Assembly (NCBI GenBank): GCA_944474755.1
Contig: OX104124.1
Coordinates: 43,477,342-43,541,341, forward strand
Reading direction: 5' to 3'
Length of the DNA: 64,000 nucleotides
Source of the DNA: Limnoperna fortunei
Lineage: Eukaryota; Mollusca; Bivalvia; Mytilida; Modiolidae
Within the stretch, counting starts at the first letter, position 1. Each line of letters starts with the position of its first letter. This document shows, piece after piece, positions 47,737 through 60,767 of this stretch. The translations under genes and the position numbers were made by a program. Below the pieces are notes generated by a model that saw nothing but the letters and a program-made list of their open reading frames with translations, ran no database searches and was not told the DNA's origin.

Positions 47737-48720
47737 ATGGCGGCGATGAACCAAAATGTTTCACAGACATTGAGCCAAGCCCACGATTTTTTATATCAAA
47801 TACATAACATCGCTAATATTGGAGGCAACCCAAATGACAGTACATGTATGTTCCCACCACCTAGGCCATCCATAATACAAATAACACCCGGACCAACTCA
47901 ACACCCCCCTTTTTCCAAACTGGATACGAGCCACCGAGACAAAGCTCCCCTGCTTTACCAATAGCGTCACAAGTTCAGTTTAGCAGACCGATCGTGGACA
48001 CACCTTCATGTACTTCACAATCTATTGTGCAACAGGAAACTAATCTACACAACTTTCCAAACACTATGGGTCATTCGAGTACACCCCAAAACATGTCAGT
48101 TATGTTCGATATGTTGTTTTCAACACTCAACATTTTAAACCAGCGATTTGACACTTTCCAAATCCAAACTAGTCAACAGCTCTCGAAACTACAAATGCTT
48201 GAAAATATAGATCGAAGATTGTCTACACTCGAAAGCGGTCTAAATGACATTAAACACGACATGCAAGCAATGAAAGCGACTATACGTGAACATGACAAAA
48301 AACTAGAATCGGAAGAACGAAACTATCATGAACTGGGAAATAGAATTGATGGCTTTGATCAAGACCGTGTTCATCTTCTTCAGGAAAGCGAAAACATGCG
48401 TGAAGAACTTTTGAAAGATTTCCGACCGTTTCCCTAGATCGATAGTTGCACGTTTTTCCCTATACTCCGATCATTAGAAGGTCCTACAAGCGCTTCCTCA
48501 AAACCTTAAAGGTACATCGTTTAAAGTATATCAACAGTACCCTAAGGAAATAGCTGACAGGCGAAAGGCATTGTACCCGATATTAAAGGAATACAAGCGA
48601 CAAGAACGCCGAGCCAAAATTGTAGTCGACCAGCTCTACGTTGATGGAGTGCACTACCCGAATGGTGATCCGCCCATGGCAATTCATCAAATGAGAGGAA
48701 GAAGGGACATGCCCGTCTAG
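47737..48720 (+). pseudogene. Retrotransposon ORF1 protein, frameshifted (copy A)
   Basis: The likely start is the ATG at 47737 (MAAMNQN). The first frame breaks in the C/T-rich run near 47905-47925. The middle frame (to a stop at 48435) contains a coiled-coil region (LENIDRRLSTLESGLNDIK and following heptads) as in L1-type ORF1 trimers. The last part, in a third frame, has the basic C-terminal region with YQQYPKEIADRRKALYPILK and VDGVHYPN, typical of ORF1 nucleic-acid-binding C-terminal domains. It ends TAG at 48718. The same breaks occur in copies B and C. Confidence 0.7.
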
Positions 48721-51603
48721 GCCAACGCATCAGCAATTTGCAAAATTGTAACAAATAAACTATATTGTACATTTTTAAATGTTTGTGGCTTAAAAAATAA
48801 ACTGTTATTATCAGATTTTACCAATGAGTTACAAAAATATGACATTATTTTCCTATGTGAAACTAAACTAGACGATCTTGATGTAAAACAAGTGCCCAAT
48901 GGCTACTCATACTTTTTGAAAAATAGAAAACAATTTAAAAGAAAATCGGGTGGTTTAGCAATTCTGTTTAAGAAAAAATTTGAAAATGAAATTACACTTA
49001 TCTCAAGCAACTGTCAATTTGTTCAGTTGATACAATTATCTAAGAAAATTTCAGGTGTAGAAGATTTAATTATTGGGTGTGTATATATACCCCCTGAGCA
49101 ATCAAAGTATTCTTCAAATGAAGCTTTCGATGAATTAGAAGAAGAGATAATTACAATGTCAAAGAATTCAAAATTTATTTCTTTAATTGGTGACTTTAAT
49201 GCCAAAAGTTCAGTACTAGATGACTACCAGACGATGATTTGTTAGAATTATTAGATTTTGATAACGATCCAGATTTTTTGATTGATTTGTTCGACTTTGA
49301 AAATTTACTTAAGTATGGAATTTCTCTTAAACGTTTTTCTGAGGATAAAAGTCGTCCAAATAAATATGGACATACGCTTATTGAATTATGTCAAAAATGT
49401 TCAATGTACATAGCAAACTCACGACTTGGTTCGGATAAAAATGTTGATAGAAATACATGTATAGATTGTACATTGATTGATTATCTTATTGTCACATCGA
49501 ATCCTTTCCCAGTGATTTCAGAATTTGAAATTATGGATTTTAATCCACTTTTCTCCGATGTACACAATAAAATGCGTTTTACTATAGAGAATACAGTACA
49601 ATGTAAACACACTCTTAGTACCGTTAACACGAGTTATGACCGTAGCCAAACGAACCCACCAATTATAAGCTGGAACTCGTCCAAGTGTGACGAATTCAAG
49701 CGTATACTACTTGTAGAGGACGAGGTCAAAATAAGTGACCTCGAACAGAAGCTAGAAAATTTTATAAACCAAAATGACGTAAACAATGAACTAAATAGCA
49801 TTGTTGAAGATATTGAAACATTGTTTGTAAATTGTGCAAGTTCTGCTTTTGGTCACAGAAAAGGCAAACCCCGTGATGAGGGCGGAAAACCATGGTTTAC
49901 AAAACAATGTGATTTAAAGAGACAAGCTTTTAATAAAGCGAAAAAAAAATTATAACAAAGTTAAAAACGATGAAAATAAGAGCGAAGTAAACCGGACTTC
50001 GAAATCTTATCGTCAAGAAGTTGATATGTGTTACAAAAAATATAATAAAAAATGCGAAAAAGAAATGCGTCAAATGTCAAAGACAGATTCAAAGTCTTTA
50101 TGGAGGTTGTTAAATAAATATTCTGGACATAGTATGCAAACTCCAGAAATTGACCATAACAATTTCTATGAATATCTTAAATATCTGAACTCAGGCGAAA
50201 CTGAAGATTTCTCGATAAACGAAAATATAAATGTAGACCCAATGTACGATGTAATACTAAATTCTGAAATTACAGAAAAAGAAGTTGATGATAATATTAA
50301 GTTGTTAAAAAATAACAAAGCTGCAGGATTTAATAAAATTGTAAATGAATACCTTAAAGCTTCTACGCCTAGACTCAGTAAACTTTATTGTAATCTATTT
50401 AATTTAGTATTGAATACAGGTATGATCCCTGAAAGCTGGTCTATTGGTGTTATACAACCTATTTATAAAAACAAAGGTGGTCTAAAAGACCCAGATAACT
50501 ACAGAGCCATCACACTCGTCAGTTGCTACAGAGCCATCACACTCGTCAGTTGCTACAGAGCCATCACACTCGTCAGTTGCTTAGGAAAACTGTTCACTTC
50601 AATTATTAATAAAACACTCAATATACTTGCAGATGAAATAAATCTTATTTCTGAATGTCAACCCGGCTTCGGAAAGGGGTATTCTACTTTAGACAACATT
50701 TTTTTCGTTACATTCTTTGATTTCTCTATATTTTTCTTTTGGCAAGAAACTTGTTTGCTCATTTATAGATTTTCGAAAAGCTTTTGATAAGGTTTGGAGA
50801 TACGGATTATGGCAAAAATTACAAACTTATGGTATTAAAGGTAAATGTTTTAATGTTATTCATAACATGTATGAAAATATTAAATCTTGTGTAAGAGACA
50901 AGAGACAGCACTCAGATTTTTTTCCATGTTTTTCAGGTGTTCGTCAGGGAGAGAATTTATCTCCATTTCTTTTTGCTATTTTTCTTAATGATTTAGAAGA
51001 TTTACAATCAAAACTACAAGAGCATACAATTTCAATGTATTTCGAATTATTTATTTTATTGTATGCTGATGATACTGTATTATTTGCAGTCAGTGAGGCT
51101 TTACAAAATAACTTAGATATTTATAGAATATATTGTGATATATGAAAATTGTCTATTAACTGTGCAAAGTCTAAGATTGTTATTTTTAGCAAGAGGAAAT
51201 GTAGAAACCTTCTCGAGTTTAAAATTCATAACGAAACAATTGATATAGTAGATTCTTATACATATTTAGGATTGGACGTTCATTATAATGGATCATTTGT
51301 AAAAGCAAACAAAAGCTCATTACCCAGGCTAGACGATCTTTATTCTCTGTTTATAAAAGAATTAGAAATCACCCTATTCCTATAAACTTTCAGTTAAAAT
51401 TATTTGATAGTTTAGTCGAACCTATTCTGATTCATGGTTCTGAAATTTGGGGGTTTGAAAATATATCTGAACTGGAGAGGATACATTTACATTTTTTTAA
51501 AAAGATATTGAATGTAAGAATATCTACTCCAAGCTACATGGTTTATGGGGAACTCAATTGTTACCCTCTTTCAGTAAAAATTAAAACGAGAATGGTATCT
51601 TTC
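48721..51603 (+). pseudogene. Retrotransposon ORF2 (endonuclease-reverse transcriptase), broken (copy A)
   Basis: The frame opens directly after the ORF1 TAG, in the same frame. An APE-type endonuclease comes first (FLNVCGLKNK, FLCETKLDD, GCVYIPP, LIGDFNAKSS, then IDYLIVTSNPF and FSDVH). The reverse transcriptase follows (NKAAGFNKI, PIYKNKGG, YRAITLVSC, FIDFRKAFDKVW, GVRQGENLSPFLF and the catalytic LLYADDTVLFA). Breaks: frameshifts near 49230, in the A-run at 49939-49947 and near 50710; a TGA at 51143; and another shift near 51380. The third endonuclease block lacks the stop seen in copies B and C (TTG at 49027). Confidence 0.8.
50500..50580 (+). repeat. 27-base coding minisatellite in the reverse transcriptase, three units (copy A)
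   Basis: Three perfect tandem units of 27 bases, each encoding YRAITLVSC. A reverse transcriptase normally has this block once. It is in frame, so it expands the protein by 18 residues. Copies B and C have two units. Confidence 0.95.
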
Positions 51604-51909
51604 TTTTTTTATATTTTATTTCTTTTTGTGCATAGTCAGGATTTTGACAAAAACTCTTATAGCACCACCTGACAAGGGTGTGACAGAGTTGTGCATTAAG
51701 ATAAACAAACAATATACTGACTATACAGGATAATGTAATATTACTCATACATTCTCTCTCACACATCACTCATCCCTCACATTTTATAAACTTACACAAA
51801 GTACATACTAAAAAAAACTTTACTAAATGTACTATTTATTATATACAAATAGTTAAGAAAATTAAAATTTCGTTTTGATTATTTCTGTATTGTCCCTCCT
51901 TTTTATAAA
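51604..51909 (-). mobile_element. 3'-end fragment of a second non-LTR element (unit A)
   Basis: On the minus strand this ends with AATAAAATATAAAAAAAG-type sequence (polyadenylation signal plus short poly(A)) against copy A of the + strand element. The same segment in unit C (60768-61073) continues into the full second element, which identifies it. It stops at CTTTTTATAAA (51909), where host-flank sequence begins. Confidence 0.75.
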
Positions 51910-52106
51910 GTTTTTTAAGTAAGTTATTTATATTTTCGTTTATGGGCTCTTTTTTATTTCTTTGCAACATATTTATAGCTTTTGATGTTTTTATTCAATT
52001 GAGTTTTTTTGTTTATTTAAATTTGCATATTGTATCTAATTAACGCTTAAGTAATTATAATTTAAATAATTATGGTCTTCTTTATAGATACATGGTAATT
52101 GACATG
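51910..52106 (+). repeat. Host-flank segment carried in the array (before copy B)
   Basis: About 197 bases matching the sequence just before copy A (47345-47526) and the single-copy region at about 39005-39190. Its presence inside the array shows that units were duplicated with flanking DNA. It retains about 17-20 bases (around AGTTATTTATATTTTCG) missing from the left edge of copy A but present at 39017. Confidence 0.8.
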
Positions 52107-52316
52107 ATGGCGGACTGAATGAACGCACTGTGGCTCGAGAGGGGAAATGTGGTGTGTTTAAGGGTATTCGTGAACTCTAATATAGCAATGAGGTGTTAAA
52201 TTCACTACGGAAAAGTGAATCAATTGAATGGGAAATAGCATAAGAAGAATAATAAACGAAACAGGAGTTTAAATGCAAATTCAGGTTTGACTCCCCCTAG
52301 TAAACAAACAGTCAAC

Positions 52317-53300
52317 ATGGCGGCGATGAACCGAAATGTTTCACAGACATTGAGCCAAGCCCATGATTTTTTATATCAAATACATAACATCGCTAATATT
52401 GGAGGCAACCCAAATGACAGTGCATGTATGTTCCCACCACCTAGGCCATCCATAATACAAATAACACCCGGACCAACTCAACACCCCCCTTTTTCCAAAC
52501 TGGATACGAGCCACCGAGACAAAGCTCCCCTGCTTTACCAATAGCGTCACAAGTTCAGTTTAGCAGACCGATCGTGGACACACCTTCATGTACTTCACAA
52601 TCTATTGTGCAACAGGAAACTAATCTACACAACTTTCCAAACACTATGGGTCATTCGAGTACACCCCAAAACATGTCAATTATGTTCGATATGTTGTTTT
52701 CAACACTCAACATTTTAAACCAGCGATTTGACACTTTCCAAATCCAAACTAGTCAACAGCTCTCGAAACTACAAATGCTTGAAAATATAGATCGAAGATT
52801 GTCTACACTCGAAAGCGGTCTAAATGACATTAAACACGACATGCAAGCAATGAAAGCGACTATACGTGAACATGACAAAAAACTAGAATCGGAAGAACGA
52901 AACTATCATGAACTGGGAAATAGAATTGATGGCTTTGATCAAGACCGTGTTCATCTTCTTCAGGAAAGCGAAAACATGCGTGAAGAACTTTTGAAAGATT
53001 TCCGACCGTTTCCCTAGATCGATAGTTGCACGTTTTTCCCTATACTCCGATCATTAGAAGGTCCTACAAGCGCTACCTCAAAACCTTAAAGGTACATCGT
53101 TTAAAGTATATCAACAGTACCCTAAGGAAATAGCTGACAGGCGAAAGGCATTGTACCCGAAATTAAAGGAATACAAGCGACAAGAACGCCGAGCCAAAAT
53201 TGTAGTCGACCAGCTCTACGTTGATGGAGTGCACTACCCGAATGGTGATCCGCCCATGGCAATGCATCAAATGAGAGGAAGAAGGGACATGCCCGTCTAG
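52317..53300 (+). pseudogene. Retrotransposon ORF1 protein, frameshifted (copy B)
   Basis: Same layout and same two frame breaks as copy A: N-terminal part, coiled coil, basic C-terminal region, TAG at 53298. It differs by a few substitutions (e.g. N-terminal MAAMNRN). Confidence 0.7.
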
Positions 53301-56167
53301 GCCAACGCATCAGCAATTTGCAAAATTGTAACAAATAAACTATATTGTACATTTTTAAATGTTTGTGGCTTAAAAAATAAACTGTTATTACCAGATTTTA
53401 CCAATGAGTTACAAAAATATGACATTATTTTCCTATGTGAAACTAAACTAGACGATCTTGATGTAATACAAGTGCCCAATGGCTACTCATACTTTTTGAA
53501 AAATAGAAAACAATTTAAAAGAAAATCGGGTGGTTTAGCAATTCTGTTTAAGAAAAAATTTGAAAATGAAATTACACTTATCTCAAGCAACTGTCAATTT
53601 GTTCAGTAGATACAATTATCAAAGAAAATTTCAGGTGTAGAAGATTTAATTATTGGGTGTGTATATATACCCCCTGAGCAATCAAAGTATTCTTCAAATG
53701 AAGCTTTCGATGAATTAGAAGAAGAGATAACTACAATGTCAAAGAATTCAAAATTTATTTCTTTAATTGGTGACTTTAATGCCAAAAGTTCAGTACTAGA
53801 TGACTACCAGACGATGATTTGTTAGAATTATTAGATTTTGATAACGATCCAGGTTTTTTGAATGATTTGTTCGACTTTGAAAATTTACTTAAGTATGGAA
53901 TTTCTCTTAAACGTTTTTCTGAGGATAAAAGTCGTCCAAATAAATATGGACATACGCTTATTGAATTATGTCAAAATTGTTCAATGTACATAGCAAACTC
54001 ACGACTTGGTTCGGATAAAAATGTTGATAGAAATACATGTATAGATTGTACATTGATTGATTATCTTATTGTCACATCGAATCCTTTCCCAGTGATTTCA
54101 GAATTTGAAATTATGGATTTTAATCCACTTTTCTCCGATGTACACAATCAAATGCGTTTTACTATAGAGAATACAGTACAATGTAAACACACTCTTAGTA
54201 CCGTTAACACGAGTTATGACCGTAGCCAAACGAACCCACCAATTATAAGCTGGAACTCGTCCAAGTGTGACGAATTCAAGCGTATACTACTTGTAGAGGA
54301 CGAGGTCAAAATAAGTGACCTCGAACAGAAGTTAGAAAATTTTATAAACCAAAATGACGTAAACAAAAAAAAAACAATGAACTAAATAGCATTGTTGAAG
54401 ATATTGAAAAATTGTTTGTAAATTGTGCAAGTTCTGCTTTTGGTCACAGAAAAGGCAAACCCCGTGATGAGGGCGGAAAACCATGGTTTACAAAACAATG
54501 TGATTTAAAGAGACAAGCTTTTAATAAAGCGAAAAAAAAATTATAACAAAGTTAAAAACGATGAAAATAAGAGCGAAGTAAACCGGACTTCGAAATCTTA
54601 TCGTCAAGAAGTTGATATGTGTTACAAAAAATATAATAAAAAATGCGAAAAAGAAATGCGTCAAATGTCAAAGACAGATTCAAAGTCTTTATGGAGGTTG
54701 TTAAATAAATATTCTGGACATAGTATGCAAACTCCAGAAATTGACCATAACAATTTCTATGAATATCTTAAATATCTGAACTCAGGCGAAACTGAAGATT
54801 TCTCGATAAACGAAAATATAAATGTAGACCCAATGTACGATGTAATACTAAATTCTGAAATTACAGAAAAAGAAGTTGATGATAATATTAAGTTGTTAAA
54901 AAATAACAAAGCTGCAGGATTTAATAAAATTGTAAATGAATACCTTAAAGCTTCTACGCCTAGACTCAGTAAACTTTATTGTAATCTATTTAATTTAGTA
55001 TTGAATACAGGTATGATCCCTGAAAGCTGGTCTATTGGTGTTATACAACCTATTTATAAAAACAAAGGTGGTCCAAAAGACCCAGATAACTACAGAGCCA
55101 TCACACTCGTCAGTTGCTACAGAGCCATCACACTCGTCAGTTGCTTAGGAAAACTGTTCACTTCAATTATTAATAAAACACTCAATATACTTGCAGATGA
55201 AATAAATCTTATTTCTGAATGTCAACCCGGCTTCGGAAAGGGGTATTCTACTTTAGACAACATTTTTTTCGTTACATTCTTTGATTTCTCTATATTTTTC
55301 TTTTGGCAAGAAACTTGTTTGCTCATTTATAGATTTTCGAAAAGCTTTTGATAAGGTTTGGAGGTACGGATTATGGCAAAAATTACAAACTTATGGTATT
55401 AAAGGTAAATGTTTTAATGTTATTCATAACATGTATGAAAATATTAAATCTTGTGTAAGAGACAAGAGACAGCACTCAGATTTTTTTCCATGTTTTTCAG
55501 GTGTTCGTCAGGGAGAGAATTTATCTCCATTTCTTTTTGCTATTTTTCTTAATGATTTAGAAGATTTACAATCAAAACTACAAGAGCATACAATTTCAAT
55601 GTATTTCGAATTATTTATTTTATTGTATGCTGATGATACTGTATTATTTGCAGTCAGTGAGGCTTTACAAAATAACTTAGATATTTGTAGAATATATTGT
55701 GATATATGAAAATTGTCTATTAACTGTGCAAAGTCTAAGATTGTTATTTTTAGCAAGAGGAAATGTAGAAACCTTCTCGAGTTTAAAATTCATAACGAAA
55801 CAATTGATATAGTAGATTCTTATACATATTTAGGATTGGACGTTCATTATAATGGATCATTTGTAAAAGCAAACAAAAGCTCATTACCCAGGCTAGACGA
55901 TCTTTATTCTCTGTTTATAAAAGAATTAGAAATCACCCTATTCCTATAAACTTTCAGTTAAAATTATTTGATAGTTTAGTCGAACCTATTCTGATTCATG
56001 GTTCTGAAATTTGGGGGTTTGAAAATATATCTGAACTGGAGAGGATACATTTACATTTTTTAAAAAAGATATTGAATGTAAGAATATCTACTCCAAGCTA
56101 CATGGTTTATGGGGAACTCAATTGTTACCCTCTTTCAGTAAAAATTAAAACGAGAATGGTATCTTTC
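53301..56167 (+). pseudogene. Retrotransposon ORF2, broken (copy B)
   Basis: Endonuclease and reverse transcriptase as in copy A. Additional lesions: a TAG at 53607-53609 in the endonuclease and an insertion of A residues near 54365-54375. The catalytic YADD block is present. The single TTAGAAGA at 55557 marks a 36-base deletion relative to copy C. Confidence 0.8.
55091..55144 (+). repeat. 27-base coding minisatellite, two units (copy B)
   Basis: Two perfect in-frame units encoding YRAITLVSC, one fewer than in copy A. Confidence 0.95.
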
Positions 56168-56473
56168 TTTTTTTATATTTTATTTCTTTTTGTGCATAGT
56201 CAGGATTTTGACAAAAACTCTTATAGCACCACCTGACAAGGGTGTGACAGAGTTGTGCATTAAGATAAACAAACAATATACTGACTATACAGGATAATGT
56301 AATATTACTCATACATTCTCTCTCACACATCACTCATCCCTCACATTTTATAAACTTACACAAAGTACATACTAAAAAAAACTTTACTAAATGTACTATT
56401 TATTATATACAAATAGTTAAGAAAATTAAAATTTCGTTTTGATTATTTCTGTATTGTCCCTCCTTTTTATAAA
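56168..56473 (-). mobile_element. 3'-end fragment of the second non-LTR element (unit B)
   Basis: Same segment and same breakpoint (CTTTTTATAAA followed by GTTTTTTAAG) as in unit A. Confidence 0.75.
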
Positions 56474-56670
56474 GTTTTTTAAGTAAGTTATTTATATTTT
56501 CGTTTATGGGCTCTTTTTTATTTCTTTGCAACATATTTATAGCTTTTGATGTTTTTATTCAATTGAGTTTTTTTGTTTATTTAAATTTGCATATTGTATC
56601 TAATTAACGCTTAAGTAATTATAATTTAAATAATTATGGTCTTCTTTATAGATACATGGTAATTGACATG
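56474..56670 (+). repeat. Host-flank segment carried in the array (before copy C)
   Basis: About 197 bases essentially identical to 51910-52106. Confidence 0.8.
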
Positions 56671-56880
56671 ATGGCGGACTGAATGAACGCACTGTGGCTC
56701 GAGAGGGGAAATGTGGTGTGTTTAAGGGTATTCGTGAACTCTAATATAGCAATGAGGTGTTAAATTCACTACGGAAAAGTGAATCAATTGAATGGGAAAT
56801 AGCATAAGAAGAATAATAAACGAAACAGGAGTTTAAATGCAAATTCAGGTTTGACTCCCCCTAGTAAACAAACAGTCAAC

Positions 56881-57864
56881 ATGGCGGCGATGAACCGAAA
56901 TGTTTCACAGACATTGAGCCAAGCCCATGATTTTTTATATCAAATACATAACATCGCTAATATTGGAGGCAACCCAAATGACAGTGCATGTATGTTCCCA
57001 CCACCTAGGCCATCCATAATACAAATAACACCCGGACCAACTCAACACCCCCCTTTTTCCAAACTGGATACGAGCCACCGAGACAAAGCTCCCCTGCTTT
57101 ACCAATAGCGTCACAAGTTCAGTTTAGCAGACCGATCGTGGACACACCTTCATGTACTTCACAATCTATTGTGCAACAGGAAACTAATCTACACAACTTT
57201 CCAAACACTATGGGTCATTCGAGTACACCCCAAAACATGTCAATTATGTTCGATATGTTGTTTTCAACACTCAACATTTTAAACCAGCGATTTGACACTT
57301 TCCAAATCCAAACTAGTCAACAGCTCTCGAAACTACAAATGCTTGAAAATATAGATCGAAGATTGTCTACACTCGAAAGCGGTCTAAATGACATTAAACA
57401 CGACATGCAAGCAATGAAAGCGACTATACGTGAACATGACAAAAAACTAGAATCGGAAGAACGAAACTATCATGAACTGGGAAATAGAATTGATGGCTTT
57501 GATCAAGACCGTGTTCATCTTCTTCAGGAAAGCGAAAACATGCGTGAAGAACTTTTGAAAGATTTCCGACCGTTTCCCTAGATCGATAGTTGCACGTTTT
57601 TCCCTATACTCCGATCATTAGAAGGTCCTACAAGCGCTACCTCAAAACCTTAAAGGTACATCGTTTAAAGTATATCAACAGTACCCTAAGGAAATAGCTG
57701 ACAGGCGAAAGGCATTGTACCCGAAATTAAAGGAATACAAGCGACAAGAACGCCGAGCCAAAATTGTAGTCGACCAGCTCTACGTTGATGGAGTGCACTA
57801 CCCGAATGGTGATCCGCCCATGGCAATGCATCAAATGAGAGGAAGAAGGGACATGCCCGTCTAG
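56881..57864 (+). pseudogene. Retrotransposon ORF1 protein, frameshifted (copy C)
   Basis: Same layout and frame breaks as copies A and B, ending TAG at 57862. Its coding text is essentially that of copy B. Confidence 0.7.
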
Positions 57865-60767
57865 GCCAACGCATCAGCAATTTGCAAAATTGTAACAAAT
57901 AAACTATATTGTACATTTTTAAATGTTTGTGGCTTAAAAAATAAACTGTTATTACCAGATTTTACCAATGAGTTACAAAAATATGACATTATTTTCCTAT
58001 GTGAAACTAAACTAGACGATCTTGATGTAATACAAGTGCCCAATGGCTACTCATACTTTTTGAAAAATAGAAAACAATTTAAAAGAAAATCGGGTGGTTT
58101 AGCAATTCTGTTTAAGAAAAAATTTGAAAATGAAATTACACTTATCTCAAGCAACTGTCAATTTGTTCAGTAGATACAATTATCAAAGAAAATTTCAGGT
58201 GTAGAAGATTTAATTATTGGGTGTGTATATATACCCCCTGAGCAATCAAAGTATTCTTCAAATGAAGCTTTCGATGAATTAGAAGAAGAGATAACTACAA
58301 TGTCAAAGAATTCAAAATTTATTTCTTTAATTGGTGACTTTAATGCCAAAAGTTCAGTACTAGATGACTACCAGACGATGATTTGTTAGAATTATTAGAT
58401 TTTGATAACGATCCAGGTTTTTTGAATGATTTGTTCGACTTTGAAAATTTACTTAAGTATGGAATTTCTCTTAAACGTTTTTCTGAGGATAAAAGTCGTC
58501 CAAATAAATATGGACATACGCTTATTGAATTATGTCAAAATTGTTCAATGTACATAGCAAACTCACGACTTGGTTCGGATAAAAATGTTGATAGAAATAC
58601 ATGTATAGATTGTACATTGATTGATTATCTTATTGTCACATCGAATCCTTTCCCAGTGATTTCAGAATTTGAAATTATGGATTTTAATCCACTTTTCTCC
58701 GATGTACACAATCAAATGCGTTTTACTATAGAGAATACAGTACAATGTAAACACACTCTTAGTACCGTTAACACGAGTTATGACCGTAGCCAAACGAACC
58801 CACCAATTATAAGCTGGAACTCGTCCAAGTGTGACGAATTCAAGCGTATACTACTTGTAGAGGACGAGGTCAAAATAAGTGACCTCGAACAGAAGTTAGA
58901 AAATTTTATAAACCAAAATGACGTAAACAAAAAAAAAACAATGAACTAAATAGCATTGTTGAAGATATTGAAAAATTGTTTGTAAATTGTGCAAGTTCTG
59001 CTTTTGGTCACAGAAAAGGCAAACCCCGTGATGAGGGCGGAAAACCATGGTTTACAAAACAATGTGATTTAAAGAGACAAGCTTTTAATAAAGCGAAAAA
59101 AAAATTATAACAAAGTTAAAAACGATGAAAATAAGAGCGAAGTAAACCGGACTTCGAAATCTTATCGTCAAGAAGTTGATATGTGTTACAAAAAATATAA
59201 TAAAAAATGCGAAAAAGAAATGCGTCAAATGTCAAAGACAGATTCAAAGTCTTTATGGAGGTTGTTAAATAAATATTCTGGACATAGTATGCAAACTCCA
59301 GAAATTGACCATAACAATTTCTATGAATATCTTAAATATCTGAACTCAGGCGAAACTGAAGATTTCTCGATAAACGAAAATATAAATGTAGACCCAATGT
59401 ACGATGTAATACTAAATTCTGAAATTACAGAAAAAGAAGTTGATGATAATATTAAGTTGTTAAAAAATAACAAAGCTGCAGGATTTAATAAAATTGTAAA
59501 TGAATACCTTAAAGCTTCTACGCCTAGACTCAGTAAACTTTATTGTAATCTATTTAATTTAGTATTGAATACAGGTATGATCCCTGAAAGCTGGTCTATT
59601 GGTGTTATACAACCTATTTATAAAAACAAAGGTGGTCCAAAAGACCCAGATAACTACAGAGCCATCACACTCGTCAGTTGCTACAGAGCCATCACACTCG
59701 TCAGTTGCTTAGGAAAACTGTTCACTTCAATTATTAATAAAACACTCAATATACTTGCAGATGAAATAAATCTTATTTCTGAATGTCAACCCGGCTTCGG
59801 AAAGGGGTATTCTACTTTAGACAACATTTTTTTCGTTACATTCTTTGATTTCTCTATATTTTTCTTTTGGCAAGAAACTTGTTTGCTCATTTATAGATTT
59901 TCGAAAAGCTTTTGATAAGGTTTGGAGGTACGGATTATGGCAAAAATTACAAACTTATGGTATTAAAGGTAAATGTTTTAATGTTATTCATAACATGTAT
60001 GAAAATATTAAATCTTGTGTAAGAGACAAGAGACAGCACTCAGATTTTTTTCCATGTTTTTCAGGTGTTCGTCAGGGAGAGAATTTATCTCCATTTCTTT
60101 TTGCTATTTTTCTTAATGATTTAGAAGACTTTTTCAGGAGTCTATGTGGAATTTCGTTAGAAGATTTACAATCAAAACTACAAGAGCATACAATTTCAAT
60201 GTATTTCGAATTATTTTTTTTATTGTATGCTGATGATACTGTATTATTTGCAGTCAGTGAGGCTTTACAAAATAACTTAGATATTTGTAGAATATATTGT
60301 GATATATGAAAATTGTCTATTAACTCTGCAAAGTCTAAGATTGTTATTTTTAGCAAGAGGAAATGTAGAAACCTTCTCGAGTTTAAAATTCATAACGAAA
60401 CAATTGATATAGTAGATTCTTATACATATTTAGGATTGGACGTTAATTATAATGGATCATTTGTAAAAGCAAACAAAAGCTCATTACCCAGGCTAAACGA
60501 TCTTTATTCTCTGTTTATAAAAGAATTAGAAATCACCCTATTCCTATAAACTTTCAGTTAAAATTATTTGATAGTTTAGTCGAACCTATTCTGATTCATG
60601 GTTCTGAAATTTGGGGGTTTGAAAATATATCTGAACTGGAGAGGATACATTTACATTTTTAAAAAAAGATATTGAATGTAAGAATATCTACTCCAAGCTA
60701 CATGGTTTATGGGGAACTCGGTTGTTTCCCTCTTTCAGTAAAAATTAAAACGAGAATGGTATCTTTC
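57865..60767 (+). pseudogene. Retrotransposon ORF2, broken (copy C)
   Basis: Endonuclease and reverse transcriptase with the same inherited breaks as copy B, including the TAG at 58171-58173. It keeps the ancestral LEDFFRSLCGISLED segment between the GVRQGENLSPFLF block and the YADD block. Confidence 0.8.
59655..59708 (+). repeat. 27-base coding minisatellite, two units (copy C)
   Basis: Two perfect in-frame units encoding YRAITLVSC, as in copy B. Confidence 0.95.

Larger units (their letters stand above)
47527..51603 (+). mobile_element. Non-LTR retrotransposon, array copy A
   Basis: First of three near-identical copies. It starts at about GATGGCGGAC, then a 5' region of about 210 bases, ORF1 (47737-48720) and ORF2 (48721 onward). 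ORF2 is cut within its reverse-transcriptase C-terminal part at KIKTRMVSF, where an opposite-strand element's poly(A) end abuts (51604). The remainder of the element should lie beyond that inserted element. Multiple frameshifts make it inactive. Confidence 0.82.
52107..56167 (+). mobile_element. Non-LTR retrotransposon, array copy B
   Basis: Near-identical to copies A and C, same boundaries. Its 5' and central parts share derived changes with C (stop in the endonuclease, A-run insertion, two repeat units). Its 3' part shares a 36-base deletion with A. Confidence 0.82.
56671..60767 (+). mobile_element. Non-LTR retrotransposon, array copy C
   Basis: The third copy and probable right edge of the original single arrangement, since only here does the inserted minus-strand element continue. 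It retains 36 bases missing from A and B (60121-60164) and has several private substitutions in its last kilobase. Confidence 0.82.

Noticed and set aside
51581..51769. Minus-strand 62-codon frame repeated in each array unit (also 56145-56333, 60745-60933)
   Set aside because: It lies in the 3' untranslated end of the minus-strand retrotransposon and has no domain.
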